Assembly (NCBI GenBank): GCA_946406115.1
Contig: OX291551.1
Span: 31,107,381 to 31,171,380, forward strand
Source: Apoda limacodes
Lineage: Eukaryota > Arthropoda > Insecta > Lepidoptera > Limacodidae
DNA: 64,000 nt
Direction: 5' to 3'
Shown: positions 34,655 to 44,245 of the stretch, piece after piece
Numbering within the stretch: position 1 is the first letter of the stretch
Layout of the letters: each line of letters begins with the position of its first letter
Program-made: the position numbers and the translations under genes
The notes under the pieces: model-generated
What the model was told of the DNA's origin: nothing
Database searches by the model: none
The model's input: the letters and a program-made list of their open reading frames with translations, nothing else

Positions 34655-35985
34655 TTAGGCTACAATGTTACTATTAGAATTGGGGTTTAACGTACCTCTG
34701 GTCTCGCTCGCATTACCTGCCGATTTAGTTGTACCTTCGTTTAATTGTTCTGAGGGGTGTTCTCTTTCGAAGTGTAGAAGTGTGTGATACCGCCGTCCAC
34801 ATCGCCGACAACACGCTGACTGCCGACATCGCACCACTGAATGTGATGACGTAAGACAATTAAAACATAATCTGCTTTGTTGAACGTATTCTTGTCGTTC
34901 TTTAATTGGCATATCTCCGAATTTCTTACAGTGGTATAATATATATATATAATGCTCACCGCTGCGCAGGGTGCACTTACTTTCATGTTTTTTTTTTCTT
35001 GTTAATATTCGAGTGAAAAGCCTTAGTTTTCTCTATATGTTTAGGTTGTGGGACACGTATTTTGTGACTATCTATCATTTCTAATGATTTAAATCTTGCT
35101 TCTATAAAATCCTTTAGCTGTAACCAAGTAGGTAGTTCTTGATCATCTCGATCGCCCGTGCTAAGTTGTTATTCCCATCTCTTAATAGATTCAGGATCTA
35201 ATTTTGATATAACTAAGTGGTTAATCATCAAGTTCCAGTTGGCCGTATCCACTCTCATATTTTTTAAAGCCTTTAAACAAGTCGAAGATGTGTCAACTAG
35301 TTGCTTAATTGAAGTTGCCGATTCTACAAATATTGATTTTTGTTTGAATAAAATCCTCAAAATTGCATTACAATTTAACCTCTTGTTGTTGTATCGTTTG
35401 GTTTTCACGCCGCATCATAGTTTGAATTTGTTATAGAAAAATTGCGTAATAATAGTTCTGGTTCTCCTGACAAATTACTCTTTAAATAATGAAGTTTTTG
35501 TACAGGTGACAAATATATGTTATTGTGAAGTGAAATAAAACAAGTCATAAAATGTTTGCCATTCCTCATATTTACCATTAAAGGTTTGTATTTGAATAGT
35601 AGGTAATTTAATTTCGTTATTTACTGAGTTCTGTACATCATCAGACGTAGATTTTGATGCTTGGTTAGGGTAACTTGAAGATGAGTCTTGAATTGTCTGA
35701 AGAGTTTCTTTTAATGTTATACTGGATATACAACTCTTCGAAAACTTCATATGTATTGTCCTCGAAATAGGAATCCTTAAGCCAGTCGTCTTCTTTCGTT
35801 ATTTTTTAAATTATGTCTTTGTGGCCTTCCCGAAACTCTGTCCAAATTTGTTCTAAAGTTTCTAGTCTAGTGTCTACGTACGATTTTTTGATTCTGTGTT
35901 TAGGCGACTTTTTATAATTCTTTTCTGCATTTCTTAGGTTCTTCAATAGCTTGTTTTGGTAAACTAGAAGATTTTTCATTTTTAT
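34655..35985 (-). pseudogene. BEL/Pao gag with CCHC zinc knuckle
   Basis: From 35980 down: MKNLLVYQNKLLKNLRNAEK (start), IKLPTIQIQTFNGKYEEWQT (35640-35550, the DUF1759 signature), a stop-ridden middle, SKLDPESIKRWE near 35180, then LPTWLQLKDFIEARFKSLEM near 35090-35130. The frame 34912-34655 has the knuckle CFNCLTSSHSVVRC followed by a second Cys/His cluster CCRRCGRRYHTLLH. Stops and frameshifts separate these blocks. Confidence 0.85.
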
Positions 35986-36130
35986 TTTTCACCAAGTACT
36001 AAAGACACTGCACAATAATTACGTATTATTCAATTTTTCTATATTGAAAAACTTAGTCACTCATTACTGATGTTCAATTCCTTATCGCTCAGGAATGCGG
36101 TACTCGCGCTCGGCCGCCTTGGTCGACCGA

Positions 36131-36333
36131 TCCGGTTCGAAACGGACCAATGTTTAACGCGATAAGGTTGTGTTTTCTCTGTACGTGTGACAATTAATGA
36201 AACGACGTGCGTTTAGTACGAGGATTTATTTTGCACTGTTTAATTACAAGGTTTCAAATGGACTGCTATCTATATGTATGCATATATATATATATATAGA
36301 TAGGGTCTGAACTAATAAGTACTCGTTTGGACA
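36131..36333 (-). repeat. Candidate 5' LTR and primer-binding site of the BEL/Pao copy
   Basis: 36151-36333 starts TG (tgtttaacgcgataagg) and ends CA (ctcgtttggaca) on the plus strand. On the minus strand it is followed, after one base, by tggtccgtttcgaac, which begins with the TGG expected of a primer-binding site, about 150 bases before gag. Its terminal 140 bases recur at 23120-23244. No second copy is seen at the 3' side of the element, so calling it an LTR is inference. Confidence 0.5.
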
Positions 36334-36710
36334 AACTGTAAGAAAAAAGAACCTTAAAAATAAATAAATAACCAGAGAATATTTATTTTATTATTTATTG
36401 AGTCTTTCTCTTCTTATCTTAAATGTTTTCTGAAATTTAGGCGATCGTCGAACTCACCTACTAACTAAGTAGTTCTTGGAAAATGTCTATTAAATTATTG
36501 ACATGCACAAATCTTGTATTTCCTGCACACTATATACTAGATTTGTTCCGCGATGACACGATTCCGCGTGGGTTAAGCCGCAAACAAAAGCTAGTGAGGC
36601 TAGATTTAGAACATGCTTAACTGTTAATAGAAAAGTACGAGTATGAAATAAATATAGTTGTATGGTACAGAAAGAGTCATGTAGAGTTGACGTTGTGGGT
36701 CGCGTTCTAG
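36334..36710. other. Intron end before the second visible exon
   Basis: AT-rich with no element recognised. The acceptor used is gtcgcgttctag at 36710, with a weak pyrimidine tract. The minus-strand open frames here are shadows of the exon and of the minisatellite. Confidence 0.6.
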
Positions 36711-36927
36711 GGAGTTGGAGTGGAGTCTGGAGCAGCTGAAGGAGGAGTACGATAAGTGCGAGGAGTACTGGAGCGGCAAAGTCGAGGAAGAGCGGCGGCT
36801 TTGCGCTGAGGAAGTGCGTGCGGGGGACGAGAGACTCGCTGCGCTCGCAGAAAACATTCGCGAGTACGAGCGACAGTTCCGCGCTGCGCTCCCTACCGTG
36901 CCAGAGAGCAGGGACCTGGAGGCGCAG
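36711..36927 (+). CDS. Host exon, ninein/Bsg25D-like coiled-coil protein (second visible exon)
   Basis: One base completes the codon left by the exon at 11890, then 72 codons follow: ELEWSLEQLKEEYDKCEEYW, SGKVEEERRLCAEEVRAGDE, RLAALAENIREYERQFRA and ESRDLEAQ. It is a highly charged heptad-rich coiled coil. The WSLEQL, EEYW and K-EEER pattern is what I associate with ninein and insect Bsg25D, coiled-coil proteins of the centrosome that anchor microtubules. The acceptor is gcgttctag/G and the donor is GCGCAG/gtacag at 36927, phase 0. Directly after the donor the exon end is repeated in tandem (see 36928). The family name is a reading from memory; a generic coiled-coil protein remains possible. 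Confidence 0.75.
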
Positions 36928-37078
36928 GTACAGTCCACACCACACACCACACGTGACGCCGCGCTCCCCACTGTGCATGAGAGGTGGGACCAGAAGGCGT
37001 AGGTACATTCCACATCACACCACACTTGACGCCGCGCACCCACTGTGCATGAGAGGTGGGACCAGGAGGCGTAGGTAC
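36928..37078 (+). repeat. Minisatellite of exon end plus splice donor, left part
   Basis: Two units, of 75 and then 72 bp, repeat the last about 45 bases of the preceding exon and the first about 28 of the intron. The exon's ctccctaccgtgccagagag becomes ctccccactgtgcatgagag, and its gaggcgcag/gtacagtcc becomes aggcgtag/gtacattcc. Each unit ends in a donor-like GTAC preceded by TAG where the exon has CAG. The array is interrupted at 37078 by the LTR element and resumes at 42447. Confidence 0.92.
37074..37078. repeat. Target-site duplication ggtac, left copy
   Basis: ggtac lies immediately before the TG of the left LTR and again immediately after the CA of the right LTR at 42447-42451. Five bases is normal for BEL/Pao integration. 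Confidence 0.9.
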
Positions 37079-37634
37079 TGTGCGCGGAATCGGGCGTCAG
37101 TTCAATTGTTTCCGCGCAGATAGGATGCGGAGAGAGAGGTGCAGCGGTTGCTGTAGCGGATGGCGGTTGGATGTGTCGGTTCTGTTTCGGAGATAGGTCT
37201 TGATGCTGGAGCTAACACACAAGTAAATAGTACATCGTATTGCGGTATCGGTATTTATTCGGCTATGGTTCTTCTATAATTTTATATGGTCTGTATTATA
37301 ATAACACACGCGGTGTCGCGGTGCGTCTTCGGCAAGCGGGGCGGGGGGCGCTTCAGTGCGCGCGGTGCGTTCGTGACGGCTAGCTTGGTACAACTGTGTG
37401 TCGATGCAGCGGGCGGCTTGCAAGGCGCTGGCGGCCTTGGGTACCTTTCCATCGTAGGTGTCGGTGTCGGTATGGTCACGTAGTCTTGTACATTGGGTCC
37501 CGTAGAATTATGTCAGTTATATATAACGTACGGTCGGTAGTCGGGTGTAGGGAATTTATTTATTTATAATATAGGTATAAAGGAAAATAAGAAAATATAT
37601 GCGAGCAAATTCGAGGGGCGAATTTTAGCGAACA
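37079..37634 (-). repeat. Left LTR (3' LTR of the element), 556 bp
   Basis: Starts tgtgcgcggaatcgggcgtc and ends gcgaattttagcgaaca, TG...CA. It matches 41897-42446 except for a 6-bp insertion near 37292 (ctgtat). Open frames inside (for example 37286-37483) are duplicated with the LTR and have no recognisable product. Confidence 0.95.
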
Positions 37635-39119
37635 TAACTCGCGGCGGCCGGAAAGGGATCAAAACTATGGTTTGATCGGTAATAAACAGTGGATCCTTCG
37701 GAGGGTCAATTAAATACACACAAAAAATTTGTTTACAAATGTTGAAGCGGTAGCCTTGTTTAGACGCCTTAATTTAATATAAACGTTGATAAACCAAACA
37801 CAAAAAGGTTTTTCAAAACAGGGTAAGACATGTCTGATCTCCAGGAACAGACATCGGCACAACCCGGATATGGAGTTGAAGAGGCGGCTAGCATCTCAAC
37901 AAAGGTCGCGGTGATAAGAAACTCTTATCGAAGGAGCGGTATGTGCTTTAAATTGCACTATATGTATACGGAACCCTACAGCTAGTACATTGTCAAGTGC
38001 AATGTTTACTTAAATAAAACTTATTGTAAGTACGGACTCGACAGCGGCTTAAATTAAATATGAACTATCGGCGGATTACCTACTATACGTAACGAATAAT
38101 AAATAAAATAGAAAAAGGTTTATTAAAATAACCTAAGCTAATTCTGTAGCTTGAACACGGGATACCAACTTCGTGTGCTACGGGTAACTTCGACGGCGCG
38201 CGGTGCGTACGGAAGCAAATTGTAAGTAGGTAACTTACAGGTAGGAAAATAAAAATGTTCGAAGACGGATATTCGAACTTATACGTATTAATTTTACGTT
38301 CTAATGTCAAGACGTTTCGGAAACTAATTTCGAACACAAATAAAACAACCAAGTAAACTGGTCCTTGTGTTTCGTACACGGAGCATTAGGACGGACGGTT
38401 GTAATAACAAAGTTTTAGTTTTACAAATAAAATAATCGACGGAGTAAGTGCGGTCACGCTAATACCTAGTTAGTGTAAGTAAGTACTTATCTATGTAATA
38501 TATTGTAGGTACTTATCGGTGTACGCAAAAAAACAGTTGCAAATACGGACAGAGTTTAAAAATAAGTTATCCGTTTCGGTGTGATGTGTACCTAAACAAA
38601 CATATAAGTTACGCGGTGCGAAGTTATAAGTAGGTACACTACAATAGATAGGACTAAAATATATGTCTGCTTCAACGCATTCCTACAACTTGGAATGTGT
38701 GAGAAACGGTTACCGTATAACTACATATAGTTGGTAGTTAGACGGGTGTTTGTTTTTATATCGGTAAAGTAATATGTATGTACAATTAGTTCACAATTTT
38801 GTTTACGGATTTGAGTACGTAATCGGTACGGTTGATTGATGTTATAAATCAAATCAAAAAATGAAGTAAAAACTTAATCGGAAGGTTTTAATATCAAAGC
38901 GGCAAAGTCGGGGGTTTCACATGTTAATTAACGGTTTATGCGGGCGGTTGAGATCGCGGAGTATAACTAGATAGTTTGATGTTTATATGCATCAAATATT
39001 AAACAAAAAAAATAATAAAAACTTATTAGACAGTAAAAAATAATAAAAGATTTTAAATATTATCTGTAAAGACGGAGAGACATGAGCAATGCATGCGAGC
39101 GGTTAAAAAACGCGGCTTA
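37635..39119 (-). other. Element internal region with no recognisable coding
   Basis: This lies between integrase and the 3' LTR on the element's strand, where the integrase C-terminus and any 3' ORF would be. I find no conserved motif; the minus frame 38379-38083 has no recognisable content. It is probably decayed pol sequence or non-coding filler. Confidence 0.5.
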
Positions 39120-40025
39120 CAACTACATAACTTGATAAAAGATAATGAAAATCAAAAACTTAATCAAAACTAAATTGTGACTTATACCTAAAGTAAATAA
39201 AACAAAAAATGTAAATGGAGCGGTGATTGAGCGGCGCGGGGTGAAGCGGTTTAGTTTAGGTTGCTGTTCGGGATTAGCCATCGGTGCCAGCAGGCTAGAG
39301 TTATTTGCTGAAGGCTTTGATAACGGGACAAGCAGAGGTTTTCGTATCGGCTCAGGCGGATTAAACTTCCACTGGACGTTACGTTTACGGAACTCGTCAT
39401 AAAGCACGGCTTCATTGTCCAGTAAGAACTTATTAACTTCGGTTAAATATTTATTAGCGTTATTTAGTTCCTCGATCGGAACGCATTAAAGCGGGTAGTC
39501 CACGGCGACTTACAAAGCGGGTGAAAACGGCAATAAAAGCGTCTACGGATAGGCTTGCGACGGCCTCCAAATGCACTGCCTTAATGGCAAGACAAACAAA
39601 AAACACATAAATATGCCGTAACGGAGCGAGCGGAGCGGAGTAAGCGGAGCGGAGTAAGCTTGAATTTACAAGGTAGGGACCTGCAAAGTCGGTCGCGGTA
39701 CCAGCAAAGACACGTGATACTTGCACGCGATCAATAGGCAAATCGCTCATTAGCGGTGGCTGTGAAATAGCACTAAAGCGGTGGCATGTAACACAACGAT
39801 GCAATACTCTAGACACTTGACGTCGTATAGAAGTGATCCAAAATTCCTGTCTTAGGACAGCAATTAAAGCATTAGGTGCGGCATGACAGTGTTGTCTGTG
39901 ATAGTGTTCGATGAGTAGGTATGTAAACCGGTGCTCCTTAGGTAAAAGCATCGGGTGTCGGGTATCATAAGACAACAGTGATTGTTTGAGGCGACCTCCT
40001 ACGCGGATAATGTTATCGGTATCGA
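39120..40025 (-). pseudogene. BEL/Pao H2C2 and integrase, broken
   Basis: From about 40020 down on the minus strand, RVGGRLKQSLL leads into the frame 39975-39460: HPMLLPKEHRFTYLLIEHYH, RQHCHAAPNALIAVLRQEFW, LHRCVTCHRF (H2C2 zinc fold), TATDFAGPYLVNS (first catalytic Asp), FFVCLAIKAVHLEAVASLSV and RSDRGT (second Asp). A small deletion then breaks the frame. The neighbouring frame continues NKYLTEVNKFLLDNEAVLYD and NVQWKFNPPE but is lost before the catalytic Glu. It is a non-functional integrase. Confidence 0.88.
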
Positions 40026-41312
40026 TAAATAAATCGAGTTTTTGTAACGATGTGCGGACGGCTTTACCCCTTTGTGTAAGTGGTATCTCGGAAACAAAGG
40101 CGGTAGGTTGTACATATTAACAAAAAAATGTTTAGCGGCGCGTGTTTCAGCCACAGTTAGGTATTTTAAACGAACACGGTGTTCATGTTTTGATTCAACG
40201 TTGTGAATAAATCTGAGTACGTACGCGGTTCCGTTTGCGGTGACGGGTCCTCTCCCTCTCACGGTCGATGGGCTGAGGCGCGAATGTGACACGTCCTTCA
40301 CGCGGTAACGTGCGCGGTGACGTACGCTGTGATGTACGCGGTGATGTATGTGGTGATGAGTGCTAGCTCGCGGATCGGACCTATTTTTGGTGTGGGACCT
40401 CCACGCAGACGGGTACTGCGATATAATTAAACTGCGGTGAGTTTGGCGAGTTCGGTGTTTTGAAGAACACCTTCTATAAATTTCGGCTATCGGAGCCCAT
40501 GAGGGGCGTTGCGTGGTACTCATAGTCATAGCTAATTGCTTGGAGCCGGGGGACATGTGCACCGCGGAGTTGCAATTGTTGCAACAGCTCGTGTGTTGCG
40601 AGCGTACTGCGGACGGAACCGTTCGGTATGCTGTGTAAGTACAGCTCGGTGCGGCTTGTCGGACTAGATCGGGGTGTCGAGCGGGATTTAAATCGGAGTA
40701 CTGGTTGCACCCACGTAATGTGTGCAACGTTGAGTTGCAAAAGTTGCAACCGTGTCTTGGTTGCATTCGTGCTGCTGACGGGCGGTACAAATCTGACGGG
40801 TGACGGATCGGCGTGACGGACGGACGATCGGACTGACGGGCGGATCGCGTGACAGACGGACGATCGGATACGGGTTCAGTAAAACTGACGGGATCGGTTG
40901 TCTTCGGTTTATCGTCGGACAAAGGTATATGCGCGATATGCTCGTGGTCTCGCGGAGGAGGAGTCTCGGTCGGCGAAAGCGGAGATTGGTCGGTAGGACG
41001 GACAGGTTCGACGGAAACCGTAATTTGGTCGGTGGGTTTCAAGACAACTTCATTTGAATGCATCGCATTCCTTATCTCCATATCTAACATGAAACTATGC
41101 ATGTTTGAAAACCGGGTACGGTAGATGCCGAGGTCGGTATCCCCGAGATTACAAATCAGGTCCGTGTAGGCGGCCTCTAATTTGGTAAAATGCCTAAAGA
41201 AAATCCTTTCTGCAAAGGCTATCGCGGTTGCGGTTTTGGCGGCTCGGATCTCGTCACGGACTTCACTTAGAAGATCGTGTCTTATGTTAAACGTGGCTAC
41301 GCACTTCAACAT
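39999..41312 (-). CDS. Gag-like ORF fused in frame to a pol tail (437 codons)
   Basis: The longest open frame in the window. Residues 1-90 (VATFNIRHDLLSEVRDEIRA, NLGDTDLGIYRTRFSNMHSF) form a helical gag-type region. A Ser/Pro/Asp-rich spacer with repeated RPSVT/PTDQ words follows (about 95-180). Two Cys/His clusters come next, CNFCNSTLHTLRGC (about 185) and CCNNCNSAVHMSPGSK (about 240). A His/Arg-rich stretch follows. From about 365, YVLRFIHN and LKYLTVAETRAAKHFF match the pol region that normally lies between RNase H and integrase. Protease, RT and RNase H are therefore missing, apparently by a deletion that kept the frame. The start is the first Met after the leader. Confidence 0.75.
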   Translation of the reverse strand: MLKCVATFNIRHDLLSEVRDEIRAAKTATAIAFAERIFFRHFTKLEAAYTDLICNLGDTDLGIYRTRFSNMHSFMLDMEIRNAMHSNEVVLKPTDQITVSVEPVRPTDQSPLSPTETPPPRDHEHIAHIPLSDDKPKTTDPVSFTEPVSDRPSVTRSARQSDRPSVTPIRHPSDLYRPSAARMQPRHGCNFCNSTLHTLRGCNQYSDLNPARHPDLVRQAAPSCTYTAYRTVPSAVRSQHTSCCNNCNSAVHMSPGSKQLAMTMSTTQRPSWAPIAEIYRRCSSKHRTRQTHRSLIISQYPSAWRSHTKNRSDPRASTHHHIHHRVHHSVRHRARYRVKDVSHSRLSPSTVRGRGPVTANGTAYVLRFIHNVESKHEHRVRLKYLTVAETRAAKHFFVNMYNLPPLFPRYHLHKGVKPSAHRYKNSIYLSIPITLSA

Positions 41313-41896
41313 TTTAAAAAGTTAAATTATGGACAAACAAATAATATGAATGAATAAATATAGATAACTCGGATAAAAGTTAATTGAGCGGAATAAAATA
41401 AAACGGGGGGTAGGTAAGTACGTCAATGTTACCGTTACGGTCGTAGCGTCCAGTTAGTCGATTCAGCGTAATCAGCGGTCGGGTTTCTGTCGCTATGCCT
41501 CACAGCGTTCAGCGACTCAGCGGCTCAGCGGCTGTAGCGCTTGAAAGCGACGTGCGGGGTCGGCGTGACCTTAGCGGGACGCCTCGTGGTTTTATCGGCG
41601 GCAACGTGGTTTGGCGGGACCACGTGGTTTCGGCGGCAACGGCGGCGTAGTTTTGAGGGCCGCGTGGTTTCGGCGGCAGCGGCGTGGTTTGGCGGGGCCG
41701 CGTGGTCTCGGCGGCGGCGTAGTTTGGCGGGCCGCGTGGTGTTGGCGGCAACGGCGTGGCCTTTAGGAAGCGGGTGCTGCTGATGCGGACGTAGTCGGAT
41801 AGCAGATGCGGATGCGGATGCGGATGGTCCAGTGATGGTGGCCCTCTTGGCTTCTCTTCCAGGACGATCCCACGATCTCTGTGGGACCTCCAAAAA
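41313..41896 (-). other. Element leader, GC-rich repeats and candidate primer site
   Basis: Immediately inside the 5' LTR the minus strand reads tttttggaggtcccacagag; the TGG about four bases in could start a primer-binding site. 41580-41770 is a degenerate GC-rich repeat of cgtggtttcggcggc-type words that gives Pro/Arg/Thr-rich frames on the minus strand. The leader shows no conserved protein. Confidence 0.6.
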
Positions 41897-42446
41897 TGTG
41901 CGCGGAATCGGGCGTCAGTTCAATTGTTTCCGCGCAGATAGGATGCGGAGAGAGAGGTGCAGCGGTTGCTGTAGCGGATGGCGGTTGGATGTGTCGGTTC
42001 TGTTTCGGAGATAGGTCTTGATGCTGGAGCTAACACACAAGTAAATAGTACATCGTATTGCGGTATCGGTATTTATTCGGCTATGGTTCTTCTATAATTT
42101 TATATGGTTATAATAACACACGCGGTGTCGCGGTGCGTCTTCGGCAAGCGGGGCGGGGGGCGCTTCAGTGCGCGCGGTGCGTTCGTGACGGCTAGCTTGG
42201 TACAACTGTGTGTCGATGCAGCGGGCGGCTTGCAAGGCGCTGGCGGCCTTGGGTACCTTTCCATCGTAGGTGTCGGTGTCGGTATGGTCACGTAGTCTTG
42301 TACATTGGGTCCCGTAGAATTATGTCAGTTATATATAACGTACGGTCGGTAGTCGGGTGTAGGGAATTTATTTATTTATAATATAGGTATAAAGGAAAAT
42401 AAGAAAATATATGCGAGCAAATTCGAGGGGCGAATTTTAGCGAACA
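41897..42446 (-). repeat. Right LTR (5' LTR of the element), 550 bp
   Basis: Same sequence as 37079-37634 without the 6-bp insertion; begins tgtgcgcggaatcgggcgtc, ends attttagcgaaca. It is followed by the second ggtac of the target duplication. Confidence 0.95.
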
Positions 42447-42705
42447 GGTACACTCCACACCACACCACACTTAACGCCGCGCTCCCTACTGTGCATGAGA
42501 GGTGGGACCAGGAGGCGTAGGTACACTCCACACCACACCACACTTGACGCCGCGCTTCCCACTGTGCATGAGAGGTGGGACCAGGAGGTGTAGATACAGT
42601 CCACACTACACCACACTTGACGCCGCGCCCCCCACTGTGCATGAAAGGTGGGACCAGGAGGCGTAGGTACACTCCACACCAAACGTGACACCGCGCGAGA
42701 GATAC
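42447..42705 (+). repeat. Minisatellite of exon end plus splice donor, right part
   Basis: It continues the array broken by the LTR element: units start at about 42448, 42521, 42594 and 42667 (73-bp period), each with gtgcatgagaggtgggacca then ggaggcgtag/gtacac. One unit has tag/ataca, so its donor-like GT is lost. The last unit is partial. Together with 36928-37078 there are about six units. Confidence 0.93.
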
Positions 42706-43379
42706 ATTGAACAAAAGAAGCTTTGACCAAAGAACAATCTATTATTAACTTAATAATTGACAAAAAGGCCAGGATGCCGGGATACAAAATCATCGCAAGG
42801 GGGAACGGGATGGTGAAGGAGTGGAAATTACAAACTAACTATATATATATATACATATAACTATAAATCAAATATTAATCAGTTTTAAGTTCAGAGAATG
42901 TGTGTTCGCCGTGTGATGTTAAATGTAAACTTGTGTGTGTGAATCGGATTTATATTTTGTTCCTTTACTGCACATATTTTAACTAGTACAATCGAAGTTT
43001 AATTGGAGTTGCTTGAGGGTGTGATGCTCTCTCAAAGTGTCTCATCGGTGTGGCATGAGCGTCGGGTCGTTACGTTCCCTAAAACATTGTTGAGCGAAGC
43101 GATGGCTGATTCATGTGTGATACTCATGAACGGGTGCCGCCTGTGGAGGCTGGTCTGCTCTTGCAAACTTCTTTGTATTCTTAGTATTTAGTCTTACTTT
43201 TTTGTTTTGTTTATCAATACTGTAAGATTTAGATTATTTCTTAGTGATGAATACACAAACTGTCTTTTTTTATATTTTGCAATTAGATACTTTTTATGTT
43301 GTGATTGTGCTTTATATTTCATGTTTTCTTCTATGATAGGGAGGGCATTTTCCAGTATTTTAATTGGACGCTGTAAGAG
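42706..43379. other. Intron sequence, nothing recognised
   Basis: AT-rich with a (TA)n run at 42840-42857. Open frames at 43003-43407 have no recognisable content or coding bias. Confidence 0.5.
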
Positions 43380-43530
43380 AAAGGGAGAAAAGAAATGCCC
43401 TTGCTGAGTTTCTTGCCGATTCTTCTCAGTACAAGGTCTCCCGCCCTATGGACTTACGAGCCGATAGCGAAGTGACATTAATAAGTGCTCAATTATTGTA
43501 GCCTGAATTAAATAAATGATTTAGATTGAT
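43380..43530 (+). mobile_element. LINE 3' UTR fragment
   Basis: gctgagtttcttgccgattc ttctcagta followed by cctgaattaaataaatgatt resembles the LINE-B type 3' UTR (gtttcttgccgg-ttcttct) but is diverged. Only the tail remains. Confidence 0.55.
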
Positions 43531-43689
43531 TAATATGAGAGTAGCTGAGGTATACTATCCGGGCAGTATCTTACATAGTCCGTAAGTTGACGAATATTTA
43601 TAACAGCGAATGCTGCAGAACTAAGCCTATTCCCACTGAAGCTTTGCGACTAAATTAATACCTAAGAATACTTTTTATCAACAATATTG

Positions 43690-44245
43690 AAATGCTTCCC
43701 GTTTATAGGTACACTGGTTCTTACCTGACTGTAATTTGGTGTTAAAAATACTTAATACATTTGGTTTTCTTGCTATTTAGGAGTAAATTATTCGTGTTGA
43801 ACTTTGAAGTAGACAACTTTAGTCAGACTGTTGTTAACATTATTTAAAATAGTTTCGCGTCTTTTAAGTTTGAATAAAGGTGATGTGTCGTCTGCAAACA
43901 ACAGTATCTCATGACTACCTTTTAAAACTATAGGCATATCATTAATGTATATAAGAAATAGAAATGGCCCTAGAATATATAGAAAATAGAAACTCTGTGC
44001 AACACCAATTTTTATGTTTGTTTCGGGGTAGTTATAAGTAGTACTACCTGTTTTAATATAGGTATAATTTTAGTGTAGTTCATGAGATCATTGAAATATA
44101 CCAGAAAAAGCTAGTTGGTGAGCAATAACTGAAGTTATAGTTTTAACTTGGGTAACAGTGTTCTGTTGACCCAGAGGTCAGCGGTGGTCGAATGCTTCAA
44201 TAACATAATTAGGGTAATGCTTTGGGCATTCTTTTACATTTTCTT
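43690..44245 (-). pseudogene. Jockey-like RT fragment with FADD box
   Basis: Minus strand near 43985-43860: LGPFLFLIYINDMPIVLKGS (motif B end), EILLFADDTSPLFKLKRRET (catalytic FADD kept) and ILNNVNNS. Upstream (about 44200) an AFDH-like motif A is just visible in another frame. There are several stops, and no thumb or C-terminal domain. Inactive. Confidence 0.8.

Larger units (their letters stand above)
31310..35985 (-). mobile_element. BEL/Pao LTR retrotransposon, decayed
   Basis: The minus strand carries the BEL/Pao order gag (DUF1759), CCHC knuckle, DUF1758 protease, RT, RNase H, H2C2, integrase core, DUF5641-like end. The likely first codons, MKNLLVYQNKLLKNLRNAEK, are near 35980, and a plausible final stop is near 31315 after RRLSKICILPKHI. 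Frames break at several points and there is an in-frame deletion between RT and RNase H. A candidate 5' LTR and primer site lie at 36131-36333; no matching 3' LTR is recognised. It lies antisense inside the host gene's longest visible intron. Confidence 0.88.
37079..42446 (-). mobile_element. Young BEL/Pao LTR element lacking its RT core
   Basis: A complete insertion of 5368 bp: LTR, internal region, LTR, with a 5-bp target duplication (ggtac). The coding strand is minus, antisense to the host gene. Order in the element: leader (41896-41313), gag-like ORF fused to a pol tail (41312-39999), H2C2 and integrase (40020-39120), then about 1.5 kb without recognisable coding (39120-37635). RT and most of RNase H are absent, so the copy cannot move by its own enzymes. 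The two LTRs look identical apart from one 6-bp indel, pointing to a recent insertion by enzymes supplied in trans, or to LTR conversion. Confidence 0.93.

Noticed and set aside
36131..36149. Primer-binding site matching a whole tRNA 3' end (ccggttcgaaac looks like a T-arm)
   Set aside because: The T-loop-like word is only seven bases from the CCA, too close for a real tRNA acceptor stem; only the initial TGG is considered meaningful.
36490..37123. Minus-strand ORFs of 172 and 139 codons opposite the host exon
   Set aside because: They are antisense shadows of GC-rich coding sequence and the minisatellite; they have no splice sites or motifs and include the repeat itself.
37286..37483. Small ORF found twice (also at 42104) as a duplicated host gene
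   Set aside because: Both copies lie inside the two LTRs of the BEL/Pao element and are duplicated with them.
41509..41893. Proline/arginine-rich ORFs as a real protein
   Set aside because: They fall in a GC-rich degenerate repeat in the element leader, are open in overlapping frames on both strands and have no conserved motif.
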